Positions 1 to 11,456 of a stretch of DNA of 64,000 nucleotides are shown here, in pieces; within the stretch, counting starts at the first letter, position 1, and each line of letters opens with the position of its first letter. The stretch covers positions 10,165,440 through 10,229,439 of the forward strand of contig NC_135571.1 of NCBI RefSeq assembly GCF_964340395.1. Reading direction: 5' to 3'. This stretch comes from Glandiceps talaboti (taxonomy: Eukaryota > Hemichordata > Enteropneusta > Spengelidae). Under the pieces are notes generated by a model. That model had not been told where the DNA came from. It saw only the letters and a program-made list of their open reading frames with translations, and searched no databases. Made by a program: the position numbers and the translations under genes.

Positions 1-592
1 ATGAATGACATCAGCAAACGTTGTGATGACAAAGTACTACAGAACGGATGACATCAGCACACAGTATGATGACAAATTACTACAGAACTGATGACACCAA
101 CACACAGTATGATGACAAATTACTACAGAACTGATGACATCAGCACACAGTATGATGACAAAGTACTACAGAACGGATGACATCAGCACACAGTATGATG
201 ACAAAGTACTACAGAACTGATGACATCAGCACACAGTATGATGACAAAGTACTACAGAACTGATGACATCAGCACACAGTATGATGACAAAGTACTACAG
301 AACGGATGACATCAGCACACAGTATGATGACAAAGTACTACAGAACTGATGACATCAGCACACAGTATGATGACAAAGTACTACAGAACTGATGACATCA
401 GCACACAGTATGATGACAAAGTACTACAGAACGGATGACATCAGCACACAGTATGATGACAAAGTACTACAGAACTGATGACATCAGCACACAGTATGAT
501 GACAAAGTACTACAGAACTTATGACACCGACACACAGTATGGTGACAAATTACTACAGAACTGATGACATCAGCACACATTGTGATCGACAA
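1..592. repeat. 43-bp satellite, about 13.5 copies, open at the left edge
   Basis: A 43-bp unit (core GATGACATCAGCACACAGTA followed by TGATGACAAAGTACTACAGAAC) repeats head-to-tail with very few substitutions and decays after about 582. The junction base triplet after ACAGAAC is CGG in every third unit (about 51, 180, 309, 438) and CTG in the others, so the units form 129-bp trimers. The array starts before the window, so its full length is unknown. Nothing here looks coding. Confidence 0.95.
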
Positions 593-1200
593 AATAAGAA
601 GAAAGTCTTCTCTCTACTTATTATTCTAATGTTTCTTAAAAAGTTTATTATCATGTTATCCCATGGTTGAAGTATTGGTCACTGTGTAAGCAACATTTCC
701 TAGCACTAGCAGTGCAATATACGTCCAAAATCTTGAAAAGCAAAAAACCCCAAAAAACTCACTTTAAGTTGTTTACACACATGCATGCAGACAGACAGAC
801 AGACAGACAGACAGTCAGACAGACAGACAGTCAGACAAACACTTTGCCATGCCTATAGCACTACTGAACATTTTATTTTACACTTTATAGTTCAGTTGTG
901 CTAAAAACACTAGAGTACAAATGGTATCACTTCCCTACTTTGTAAATGAAGCTGTCCAAGGTCAAAAGCCAAAGGTTAAAGGTCTCTACAGTTAATGGTT
1001 TGTCTACACAGTAGTGTAGCATAAAAGATCTGTATAGAATACAAGTCCCTCTGTGATATACTATAGTATTACTATATACACAATTGGAGACAATGTTTTC
1101 CATACACAGACAACCTACTTTTTTAAATGGCCAACAGAGAGTTTATTTATTTAGCTTTCATAGTACATCATAGATGTTCTGCTGTTGTAGCTTGTCAATT
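593..1200. other. Non-coding, with a short CAGA microsatellite
   Basis: AT-rich sequence without a credible gene. A (CAGA)n run with CAGT interruptions lies at about 788-836; the 63-residue open frame over it is only the microsatellite read through. Nothing else is recognised. Confidence 0.6.
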
Positions 1201-1204
1201 TCCA

Positions 1205-1760
1205 TATAACTTTCCATGTAATATACTGTGAAACCCAAACTTTCCATAAACTTTCCATTAAATTTCCATAAAACTTTCCATGCAATATATTACAAAACCC
1301 AAACTTTCCATAAACTTTCCATTAAATTTCCATACAACATTCCATGCAATATATTACAAAACCCAAACTTTCCATAAAATTTTCCATTAAATTCCCTCCC
1401 CATAAAACATTCCATGCAATATATAACAAAACCCAAACTTTCCATGAAATTTCCATAAAACTTTCCATGCAATATATTACAAAACCCAAACTTTCCATAA
1501 ACTTTCCATTAAATTTCCATACAACATTCCATGCAATATATTACAAAACCCAAACTTTCCATAAAATTTTCCATTAAATTCCCTCCCCATAAAACATTCC
1601 ATGCAATATATAACAAAACCCAAACTTTCCATGAAATTTCCATAAAACTTTCCATGCAATATATTATAAAACCCAAACTTTCCATAAAACTTTCCATTAA
1701 CTTTCCATAAAACTTTCCATGCAATATATTACAAATGTAGTTTAAATCCAAACTTTCCAT
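1205..1760. repeat. Minisatellite of CTTTCCAT-type units with 187-bp higher-order period
   Basis: The basic motif is AACTTTCCAT followed by AAA or TTAAA, alternating with GCAATATATTACAAAACCC. Larger blocks repeat with a 187-bp period: the minus-strand frames at 1290-1472 and 1477-1659 translate identically over 60 residues. The open frames on both strands (Met-Glu-Ser-Leu and Lys-Phe-Tyr-Gly motifs) come from a short unit without stops, not from a gene. Confidence 0.9.
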
Positions 1761-1990
1761 GAAACATTCTGACTAGTTTTCGAGTTATTGTTTAGAAAGC
1801 TGCAATATTTCACTTTCATTTATACACTAAATCATTTCTTATTTATTTATAAAAGTTCCAAAGTCAAGTGATGCTGTCTGTTAACAAGTGAACTGAAAGC
1901 ATCTTACATCTTACTGAGACTTGTGTACAGGAAAATTACCCAGGTTGTAAACGTAAATCATTTGAAGTCTCACTTTCATTTAATTAAAAA

Positions 1991-2165
1991 TGGTGGTCAA
2001 TATGGTAATTACAGATGGTGGTCAATATGGTAATTACAGATGGTGGTCAATATGGTAATTACAGATGGTGGTCAATATGGTAATTACAGATGGTGGTCAA
2101 TATGGTAATTACAGATGGTGGTCAATATGGTAATTACAGATGGTGGTCAATATGGTAATTACAGA
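1991..2165. repeat. 25-bp tandem repeat, 7 copies
   Basis: Seven back-to-back copies of a 25-bp unit (TGGTGGTCAATATGGTAATT plus ACAGA), essentially identical, so recently expanded. It lies in otherwise plain non-coding DNA. Confidence 0.97.
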
Positions 2166-2608
2166 TGATAAGAGTCTTATACCTGTATCTGTCTTTCATC
2201 AATTTTTTGTTTACACAGAAAATGCATTTAACCTTAAAAGCCTGACACCCTATATTTAGGGTGTAATTACATAGAGTTACAGAAACCAAGTCATTTGAAG
2301 GGTTAATGTTAAGTTAAGTTCAATGTCATGGACTCCCTGGACTAGAAAGTACCCTTACCATGACAAAGTTTAAGAAGTACACTTTGAAATAATTCGTAAA
2401 TTTTCAACAACAATAAATTTATAGAAACTGAACGAGGTCTTTAACTAAAACAGTGAAGACATCGTTTGTTGCCTGGTTTTTATTTCATACAACTGATTTA
2501 TGTTAAAAGTTTGACTGTTACTTCACTATAAAGTGCTGCCATATGTTATTCTGTGTTCTGTTTTGTTGATGACATTAAACCTCCGGTCTTTTCTTATACA
2601 CTGAATGA

Positions 2609-3028
2609 CATTAAAGGGGAATACCACCCCTGGATATAAATTTTATTGTTAACATATAATAAAGCTCTTTATGGTTTAACTCCAGAGTACATTTGTGATC
2701 TTCTCCAGCCATACACACCGAGTTGCACTCTACATTCTACAAACAAGAATCTGCTTACAACAACAAATTACAGACAAGTCACCTATGGAGGTCTCTCATT
2801 CTCGTATGTTGCCCCCAAACTACGGAACTCTTTGCCACTTGACATCCGCCAAGCCTCCAGCCTGGAGTGTAAACAAAACTGAAGACTTATGAATATTGCC
2901 CTCGAAATCAGTGCTACAGAAATTTGCTTGCTTGATTGATTGATTGACTGATTGATTGATAGACTGACTGTCTCACTGATTAATTGATAGATTGTCTGAC
3001 TGACTGATTGACTGATTGACTGACTGAC

Positions 3029-3072
<44 letters not shown>

Positions 3073-3165
3073 ATAAAGATATGTTCATGAACTTTGGGTT
3101 CTGGAGAGTCATTTCATAATTTTACATCACCTACAATTACTTGTGATTTCATAGAAACATCAAGT
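2609..3165. mobile_element. MITE-like element (family E) split by a LINE insertion
   Basis: The left piece (2609-2640: TTAAAGGGGAATACCACCCC, then TGGATATAAA) and the right piece (3078 to about 3165: GTTCATGAACTTTGGGTTCT, then GGAGAGTCATTTCATAATTTTAC) together match two intact copies at 42991-43410 and 43561-44010. The pieces are separated by a LINE 3' end with its tetranucleotide tail. Removing the insert restores a continuous family E arm. A full right end is not visible here. Confidence 0.7.
2641..3069 (+). mobile_element. Truncated non-LTR retrotransposon (LINE) 3' end with TTGA tail
   Basis: The plus frame from about 2646 reads KALYGLTPEYICDLLQPYTP, then YGGLSFSYVAPKLRNSLPLDIRQASSLE. This is the conserved region after the reverse transcriptase domain in many animal LINE ORF2 proteins (…KALYGL.PEYI…SF..AAPKLWNSLP..IR.A.SLE). 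It then degenerates and runs into an ATTG/TTGA microsatellite (about 2925-3069), typical of CR1-like 3' tails. Flanking 8-bp copies of GATATAAA (2633-2640 and 3070-3077) look like a target-site duplication. The element is 5'-truncated and dead. Confidence 0.8.
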
Positions 3166-3790
3166 TCATCTCTTGCCTCATTTGCCATCATTATTTAGAT
3201 TCTTTGAATAATGTATATTTGACTGCCCATGACATTAGCCACAACTTTCCATTAGTGACCTCACATCAAACAAACACACGTCCTACAAACCAAACAAACA
3301 CACTTCCCTCAAAACAAACAAACACACTTTCCTCCAACAACACAACTATTACATACCAACACACAGTAGTTAAGACATGTGTCAGGTCGTGACCCCAAGT
3401 AGAACTATCAAGTTTTATTGCCATGACGATTTACAACTCCCTGGCTATAAAACATCACTAGGTGGGTGTGGGTCACGTACATATAATAAATAAATTGTAC
3501 AGAAAAATAATCCTGTCTACAAGTTTATAGTCTAGTTCCTACATATGCTATGATCATTTCAATCATCTCCACTGTGTAGTCGAGTATTGATATATACATG
3601 ATGATGTTATCGTGTCTCTACATCATTTACTTTCAAACTGGAATTTGAGTTTTTGTAGTAAATTGAACAAAGTAACTCAGTAGTACTAATAGCAGTATAA
3701 CAGTACACTGTATTGTAATATATACAATCAAATTGTTTTCAGGTCCGCACCCAAAAATCAGCACCACAATTTAAACCTGTTACTGTACTG
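3166..3790. other. Non-coding interval
   Basis: No gene is recognised. A short run rich in CAAACAAACACAC lies at about 3265-3330. The 62-residue frame at 3204-3392 follows that low-complexity run. Confidence 0.5.
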
Positions 3791-3807
3791 CTTATGAATA
3801 AAATCAA

Positions 3808-4046
3808 GTGTGTGTGTGTGTATGTGTATGTGTGTGTGTGTGTGTATCTGTGCCTGTGTCTATATGTATGTATATGTGTGTATGTATGTGCGTGCATGTA
3901 TATGTGTACATTTTGTATATGTATGTGTGTATATGAGTATGAGTGTGTGTATGTGCGTGTGTGTATATGTGTGTATGTATATAGATGTATATGTGTATGT
4001 GTATGTATATGTGTATATGTATGTATAATGTGTATGTGTATGTATA

Positions 4047-4137
<91 letters not shown>

Positions 4138-4142
4138 GTGTG
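3808..4142. repeat. GT-rich / (GTGTAT)n microsatellite
   Basis: Begins as (TG)n with TATG interruptions and becomes a pure hexanucleotide (TGTGTA)n from about 4030 to 4140. The open frames on both strands (CMCMCM, YTYTYT) are products of the 6-bp period, which never creates a stop. Confidence 0.97.
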
Positions 4143-4309
4143 CTTCTTTGCATCAGGGTTAAGTGTACATTTTAGAGTATTGCTTGACAAACTCTAGTAA
4201 AGAACAATGTCTAATTATTGGTATTTTAACAATCCGATAAAAAAGAAATACTTCAGTCACAGAATGAGATAGTACAGCTTTACACTTCCACTACTAGAAT
4301 TGTACAATT

Positions 4310-4445
4310 CTCAAATATTTTTCTTCATTCAACTGGAAAAAACTATTGTAACATTTTTGTCATCGACTTGGGCTGAGATGACCCCTTATCTCGCTCATAA
4401 TTTCCTGTGGTGAACAAAGAAAAATATTTAGGAATAATATTTAAT
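4310..4445. mobile_element. Diverged copy of palindromic element family D
   Basis: AATATTTTTCTTCATTCAAC at the left and a mirror AAAGAAAAATATTTAGGAATAA at the right match the ends of better copies at 33765-34113 and 36745-37097. The centre (ATGACCCCTTATCTCGCTCA) resembles the family core. Heavily diverged, so an old copy. Confidence 0.5.
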
Positions 4446-4559
4446 TGTATATTATATCTACAGATCAAAATCTATGTTATATAAAAACATCCAAAAAATT
4501 CTCTTGAATTTGTATAGTACTAACATTTTTGTTTTCTCAATGCTTGGGCAACCCGAATA

Positions 4560-5175
4560 ACATGATAAGAAAAATTTAGTGAATTATAAGGAAGTTATAC
4601 AGACAATTCATCAACAATTGGATCACCCATTTCCCATTGAAAGGAAGACCTTGTCGTTCAATAAAGTCAAGTCTTTTCCCACTAAAATTCTAATATCTCA
4701 ATTTTTTGTGTCATTTCCACTTGATTTTAGACTGAGATTACTGAAATTGTCCTTATAATGAGGCTGTAACAAACTTTTGACTGCTCAACTAGATATTTTC
4801 CCGGTAAAACTTTTAAGTAAAATTTTAACTTTTCCTCAAATTTTGTCATTTCCACTTGATTTTAGGCTAGAAGTAAAGAAATCGTCCTTACAATGAGGTT
4901 CTAACAAACTTTTGACTGTTCAACCAAGTATTTTCCCGGTAAAACTAGAAAGTAAAAATTCGAACTTTTCCTCAACTTTTATGTCATTTCCACTTGATTT
5001 TAGGCTAGAATTAAAGAAATTGTCCTTGCAATGAGGTTATAACAAACTTTTGACTGTTCAACTAAATATTTTCTCGGTAAAACTATGAAGAAAAAATTTG
5101 AACTTTTCCTCAACTTTGTGTTATTTTCCTTTTCATTTTAGATTAAAAGTTAAAATATAATCCTTATAATTACAG
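4560..5175. repeat. About 137-bp tandem repeat, 3-4 diverged copies
   Basis: GTCATTTCCACTTGATTTTA recurs at about 4710, 4845 and 4983, and in decayed form at about 5118, each time followed by a GTCCTTA-AATGAGG motif and ACAAACTTTTGACTG. Spacings are about 135-138 bp. A decayed solitary relative (CTTCATTTTAGACTGGAATT) lies near 8400. No coding potential. Confidence 0.85.
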
Positions 5176-5831
5176 TGATAACAAAATTTTGGCATCAAAT
5201 TGACAAAAATAGGTCAAAACGTACAAAAAGTTATAAACAATGGAGTCTTCATTTTGTAAACAAATGTGACGGATCTAAGTCACTGTGTGTAGGAAGTCGT
5301 CTTGCATTTAGGTCAAAGCTCATCTGTTGAGTGGTATACCATGTGTGTGTTTAGATGGGATTGTCATTTGGGGTTTTATTTGTTTGCCTGACAGCTGACT
5401 TTCATGGAATACGATAACAACCTTGCAACCAAAACCTCATTCCAAGATGTTTTATGTCTTTTCAGGACAGTATGGATTGTGGGTGATGTAGTCTGATATA
5501 ACTGACCTGGTAACACACATGTACAGAATGTGTTTTGATGTAATATGTGATATTTATTTTTATGTATTTAATTTGATATTCTTTGTGTCCTATAAGTCAG
5601 AGGGCTGGATGTGTTGTAGAGTCAAATTATTGTGCAAATTTAAACGGTGTCGCTAGCTACGAAATTTTATAATTTATTGACCAATTTGTTATTTGGCTTT
5701 GAACATAGTATGCTACCTTTGTGCCAGGTGTGGTTGAAATCATTATGAGGGTGATTGCACACATGCACCCATGGATGGATGGACGGATGGATGGACCCCC
5801 AACATATGAGTCCAGGTAGTGCCTGTTGGGA

Positions 5832-6106
5832 GGGGGGGGGGGGGGGGGGGGGGGGCTAACAATCCAGGCTTGTGAGTGCAAGTGTGGCATACATGCGGTA
5901 TATGCACAACTACTCAGGGTGTTCTATGTGGCCATATTTTTACAAGCATAGGGAGTGTAAGTGCAACAGAAAAAAATGCAATCATCCAGGCTTGTGAGTG
6001 CAAGTGTGGCATACATGCGGTATATGCACAACTACTCAGGGTGTTCTATGTGGCCATATTTTTACAAGCATAGGGAGTGTAAGTGCAACAGAAAAAAATG
6101 CAATCA
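5832..6106. repeat. G24 tract followed by a 122-bp perfect tandem duplication
   Basis: A run of 24 G residues (5832-5855) is followed by two near-identical 122-bp units starting at ATCCAGGCTTGTGAGTGCAA (5862 and 5984). Their identity implies a very recent duplication or an assembly artefact. The overlapping open frames here are not supported as genes. Confidence 0.9.
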
Positions 6107-6839
6107 CAAGTTTAAACACCTGATATACACAAAAATGCTACCCAAACATACATGTAAGGGCTGTTATCATTACATCTCAGTATTATCCCCCCAAAAATTT
6201 AAAAATTGTTTCGAAAATACAACTGTGTACATGTGCTGATTAGTTTCCATCAGAAAAATGTTCTGGCCTTGATTTTCACAGCAAGGATATTTCAGCAACC
6301 CTGTTTTCACTTAGTTGTTTTCCCATGATTATAAGTTGAAATACAAGCTTATCACACCCTGAGGATATCCTTGTTAAAGTACATTATCTCTATATACTAA
6401 ATACTGTATTTCACAATTCCCTGATTAATTTTCGTAAATCCGATCTCGTTTCCAGATAAGTGTGATAGGAAACATATTGTGAGAATGTAGAATGTTCATG
6501 GACTCTGGGGTCATACTTAATACTAGTAATGAGATTTCTACTCACAAAGTCAAAATATTTCTAGGAGGAGAATTGCTTCCAAGAAACATATTGTCTTCAA
6601 GAAACCACAAGGAGCTTTGAAAACTTGAATTTAAGTTCCTCATATTATGTAGTATGTCTCCTGTGTTGTAGTATTACATCATTAACTGTGGTCATACCTC
6701 TAGCCTTGTAAAGGTTTCATCTAACCACAGACAAGTACTACTTAACTTGTCTGTGATCTAACCTTACATCATCTCATTAGTTCTCAGGAGTGAAGACTAA
6801 AGTGTTTCTCTCTCTTATTATTCTATATCTTATTAAATC

Positions 6840-7215
6840 ACAAATTCTTAAAATCATAATTACATAGTTTTCAACCTACCCTCATCTCATTGCCATACTG
6901 CAATGATATAAAAACATACTGACAAATATTACACATGTCTGTTGAAAATATTTTACAGGGCTGGGGTAGCCACATATTGCAATGTCCTGAGAACTTGGGT
7001 TTGTATATTTGGAAGTCCTACATTATACATATTTCAACCTACCCTCATCTCATTACCATACTGCAACGATATAAAACATACTGACAAATATTACACATGC
7101 TGTTTTACAGGGGTACCCACTTTACAATGTACTGAGAACTTGGAACTGTGCATTTTCACATTATTCTGGATATCCTACCGTACATATTGAGATGACATAA
7201 AACATACTGACAAAC
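6840..7215. repeat. About 165-bp unit, 2.5 copies
   Basis: The string TCAACCTACCCTCATCTCAT, then ATACTGACAAATATTACACATG, then CTGAGAACTTGG occurs twice (from about 6870 and 7030). A third partial copy (ATAAAACATACTGACAAACA) ends just before the last visible exon of the thrombospondin-N-like gene. Probably intronic or 3' DNA of that gene. Confidence 0.75.
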
Positions 7216-7259
7216 ATTACACTTTTATCCTGACACTCTTTAACAGTTAGTTTACTTAC

Positions 7260-10200
7260 CCGATGAAAGATGACAATCCCATTGTGGTTTCTGTAATGCC
7301 TCAGGATACAACCTAGCTTCCTGGATCCATCCCTGGAAGAATGTAAGATCAAATCAGGATTAAAATACAACTTGGGTGTTCTTGACTTCAAATTTTCAAC
7401 TTATGGCAGCACCCCCCCCCCCCCTCCCACCTTCCTCTCCCCCACCACCCCCTTCTTTATTTAACCCTATATCATCACGACCTATCCTACAATCATATCA
7501 TAACCCAACATATAATAGGTCCTCCCTGAAAAAAAATTGGTTCTAAAAAATTAGTTCTAGAATTATACAGATAACATAGTTAGCTAAAAGCTAGTCTTCT
7601 CCAGGGTCCTTGTATTGATGATAAGTTTACTCCAAAATCATGTCTATAACAATGCTTGAATGTTGAGTTGTATTTTATATATTGTATTTGTCAAATGGAG
7701 CTTCTAGTACATAGGACTACAATATCTTATAACCCTGTATTTATGGTGTTATAGTCACCCTACATCTTAGCCTGAGGTCTGTCTGTAGAAAGTTTATCTC
7801 AAATTTAATACTCAAATTTTTATTTTTATTCTACATGTATTTATCAAATGAAGTTTCTAGTACATGTGGCTACAATATATCATGACCCTGTATTCTGGTG
7901 ACCCTACTTCTTAGCTTGAGATCTGTCTGTGGAAATTTAGCTTAGGGTCAAACTTGGTTCCTAATACTACCATCACAGAGGAGCTACTGGGGATTGCAGT
8001 ATACACTAGTGCTATTTTATGGTAATCCACATCTCCCTTCCCCCTCCCCCCACCCCCCAATCTCCCACCCCTACCCCTTTGCATCTAGGCTTGAGATCTG
8101 TCTGTGGAAAGCTTATTCTCAATATTACCACCACATAGGAGCTACTGGGGATTACAGTAGACATTATCAAAACAATTTTTATGGTAATTTTTTATGGAAA
8201 CCCCCACCCCACCCCCTAACATCTTGGCTTGAGAACTCTGTCTGTGGAAAGGTTATAATAAGTTATACTCCACATGTAGACTCAAACTCGAGTCCCTATA
8301 TTTTACTATCAAATGATTAACCCCTTCAATACTGAAAACATTCCCGCCAAAATTGTTTGGACAAAATTCTTGTTTTATGTAAGTTTTTGGCATATATCTA
8401 CTTCATTTTAGACTGGAATTAAAGAAATGTTAGTTCCTATTAAAGTAATATTATTGTAATTATGAAAATATTCATATAAATTGGGTCCCCACATTATTTA
8501 AAACTTGTCTCTAGTCATGAAAGGGTTAACTGGTCATTACACTTGTATACACATATCAAAAACAGCAGAGGTGTTTTTATACTGACACTGTGACATCATA
8601 GCTTGAAGTCTATTGATTGTAAAGGCTATACCAAATGTAGTAGTTACAGTTAGTTAGGAAAGCAGTATCAATGACGTCTTGGGTGACCTTAGTTGACCTT
8701 AAAGTTACAACGCTATGAGACAGGAAGTTGAAACGGAAAGGATAGAAGGCATTATATTTCAACATATTAAAAGTACTGACTCAGCTTACTGTCAGATATT
8801 AGATAGAAAGAGGCTATGGTTGTTGATACAAGTAAGTTTTGGTTTAAATAGAAGTCAGATAAAACCTTAGATAGAGGTTAGTTTATAAGTTTACACATAC
8901 AATGTGGGTTAGTAGAACTAGTCTATGTTTAGAAAGATTTCATGTGGATTTTCATTTGTTGGACAGGAAGATATATTTTATTGATCCTCAGTTCCTTATT
9001 ATTCATTTGCGTCTGGCTATCTGTCTGTCTGTGTCTGGTTGTCAGTCTGTCTGTCTGTCTGTCTAGCTGGCTCTCTGTCTGTGTCTGGTTGCCAGTCAGT
9101 CTGTCTGTCTGTCTAGCTGGCTGTCTGTCTGTGTCTGGTGGTCAGTCTGTCTGTCTCAGTGTCTGGCTGGTTTGCCGGCTGGCTGGCTAGCTGACTGTGT
9201 CGATCTGTCTTTCTATGTCTGTCTGGCTGGCGCATTGGCTTTTGCCTGTGTCTGTCTGTCTGTCTATCTATCTGGCTGTGTGTCTGTCTGTCTGTCTGAC
9301 TGACTGACTGACTGACTGTATGTGTATGAGTCTGTCTGTCTGTCTGTCTGTCCGACTGTCTGTCTCTGTCTGTCTTTCTGTCTGTCTATCTCTAGAAAAT
9401 AAGTATCAGAAACATAAGCATCAACATGAGAAACACTGTCCAATGTACAGCCCCCTAAGTCACTATCCAATGTATAGCCCCCTAGGGCCCTAAGTCACTG
9501 TACAACTAAAATGTCAAAGTAAGCCATAGCGAGAACAAATAGAAAGTTTCACTTACAGTGTATCTTCCTCTACCTTGTACAGTTTGACCAACATAAATAC
9601 CAGTATTCCGTGGAAATGTCAAATCCAGTTTTCCAGACAGTTGCTTTTCCAGGAATGTGTTACATCCGACATAAAGTCTTGCCAAACTATCATCCAACAC
9701 AAGTAAAAGATGTGTCCATTCCCGATGATTAAATTGCGGAATATCAAAAACTATTTCTTGAATTATTTTAATATTAACCGTTCTATATTTCAGGATGATT
9801 TTTTTCTGAGGTATATCTGAATTAATTGAGAACCAAACTTCTGATCTGTTCTCGGTTGCCACATCCAACAATGTCCCAACAGAACTTTTTGACTGTCTGA
9901 TTCGATAATAAACTGACACAGCACCATTGTGTAGTTGACCTATTGACCTTATGACCTCTGACCTTGGTAAGGTTATGACCTGAGCATAAGATCTAATACG
10001 CCAAGAGACAGAATGTTGTTTGTCATCCTGAGATCTGGTTATTCCTCTCAGAGCTGTGTTTGTCCGAAGTGTCTGGAGAAGATCAATTCCTGGAAGAAAA
10101 GAAATGATAATTACATTTAGTTATAAATTGTAGAAAATTTTCTGTCACTGTTATTTCAACATTACATCTCCATCACCATCTGACTCCTTCAACCCCCCCC

Positions 10201-11271
10201 CCCCCCTTTACATCACATACTACGGTAGTATCCATCACCATGCAATTCTTCCCCCCCCCCCCTTCCTCCCTCTTCACATAACACCCCCATCACCAATAAA
10301 TTTCTTCACCACCATCATCCTCTCTTCAAATCACATTCCAATCAACATCCAATCTCTTTAACACTACCTCCCCCCCACCCCACCCTCCTTCACATTCCTC
10401 CCCATCACATCCCATATTTTTTTTACATTTTCCTCAACTCCCTAGGGAGTGTAAAATCTCTGCTACTATAACTTTTACTACACGTACAAGTTTAAATCCT
10501 TCACATTGCAACCTCTATCCTACCAGGTCCCCATCAATACAGCTGGGTTGACTGAGGAACAGTCATTGTTCAAATCTTGCCCTAGGTCTTTATTCATTCA
10601 GAATATGTTATGTACGGACGTCGAAGAAAACACATTATCTTATTATTATTATCTTTGGAATAAGAAAACAATCAGTTATGAATTAATCCAAACACAGGCT
10701 GTAAGTTAAGTGCCAGTTACATTTCATCTCTATTTGTATAAGTTAAATGAGTTAGTAAAAGTTGGTAAAAGTGAAAGTATATAGATAATAGTTTTCTATT
10801 TACTACATGTACATCGCCATAACAACCATTGTCTATAATTTTACCTCGTACTAAGTGGCCATGTCAACCACTGTCTATAATTTTACCTCGTACTAAGTGG
10901 CCATGTCAACCATCGTCTATAATTTTACCTCGTACTAAGTGGCAAGGACTCCAGGATAATCATCTTATCCTGACTTAGACATAACCTATTTCATGGTTGA
11001 TTAGGAATGTATTCCAGCAGTTGACTTTTGGTCCGTTCTACTTTACTGCATCGGTAAATATTGAATACTAAAGAGTTTTTGACAAGACTTAGAAGAGAAA
11101 GGAAATAGATGGCAAAGTAGCTGATAATAATGCAGTATTTTTAATATAGTTTGGTAACCCTGGCAACAGAATGGGGGAAATCAGGTATTTGCATTTAGAT
11201 CTCCATAGTCATTATGGTTTACCACTGTAATAAGCACACAAAGACAGGAAGAAAGACAGACAGACAGACAT

Positions 11272-11310
<39 letters not shown>

Positions 11311-11387
11311 AACAAACAAACAAACAAACAGAAAGACAGACAGACAGACAGAGACAGACAGGCTGGCAGACAGAAACAGAGACAGAC

Positions 11388-11456
<69 letters not shown>

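Noticed and set aside
1-592. Regular direct repeats resembling a CRISPR array
   Set aside because: The 43-bp units abut with no variable spacers, no cas genes are present and the genome is eukaryotic; it is a satellite.
3794-4197. Cys/Met/Tyr/His-rich proteins of up to 128 codons
   Set aside because: Translations of a (GTGTAT)n microsatellite, open on both strands.
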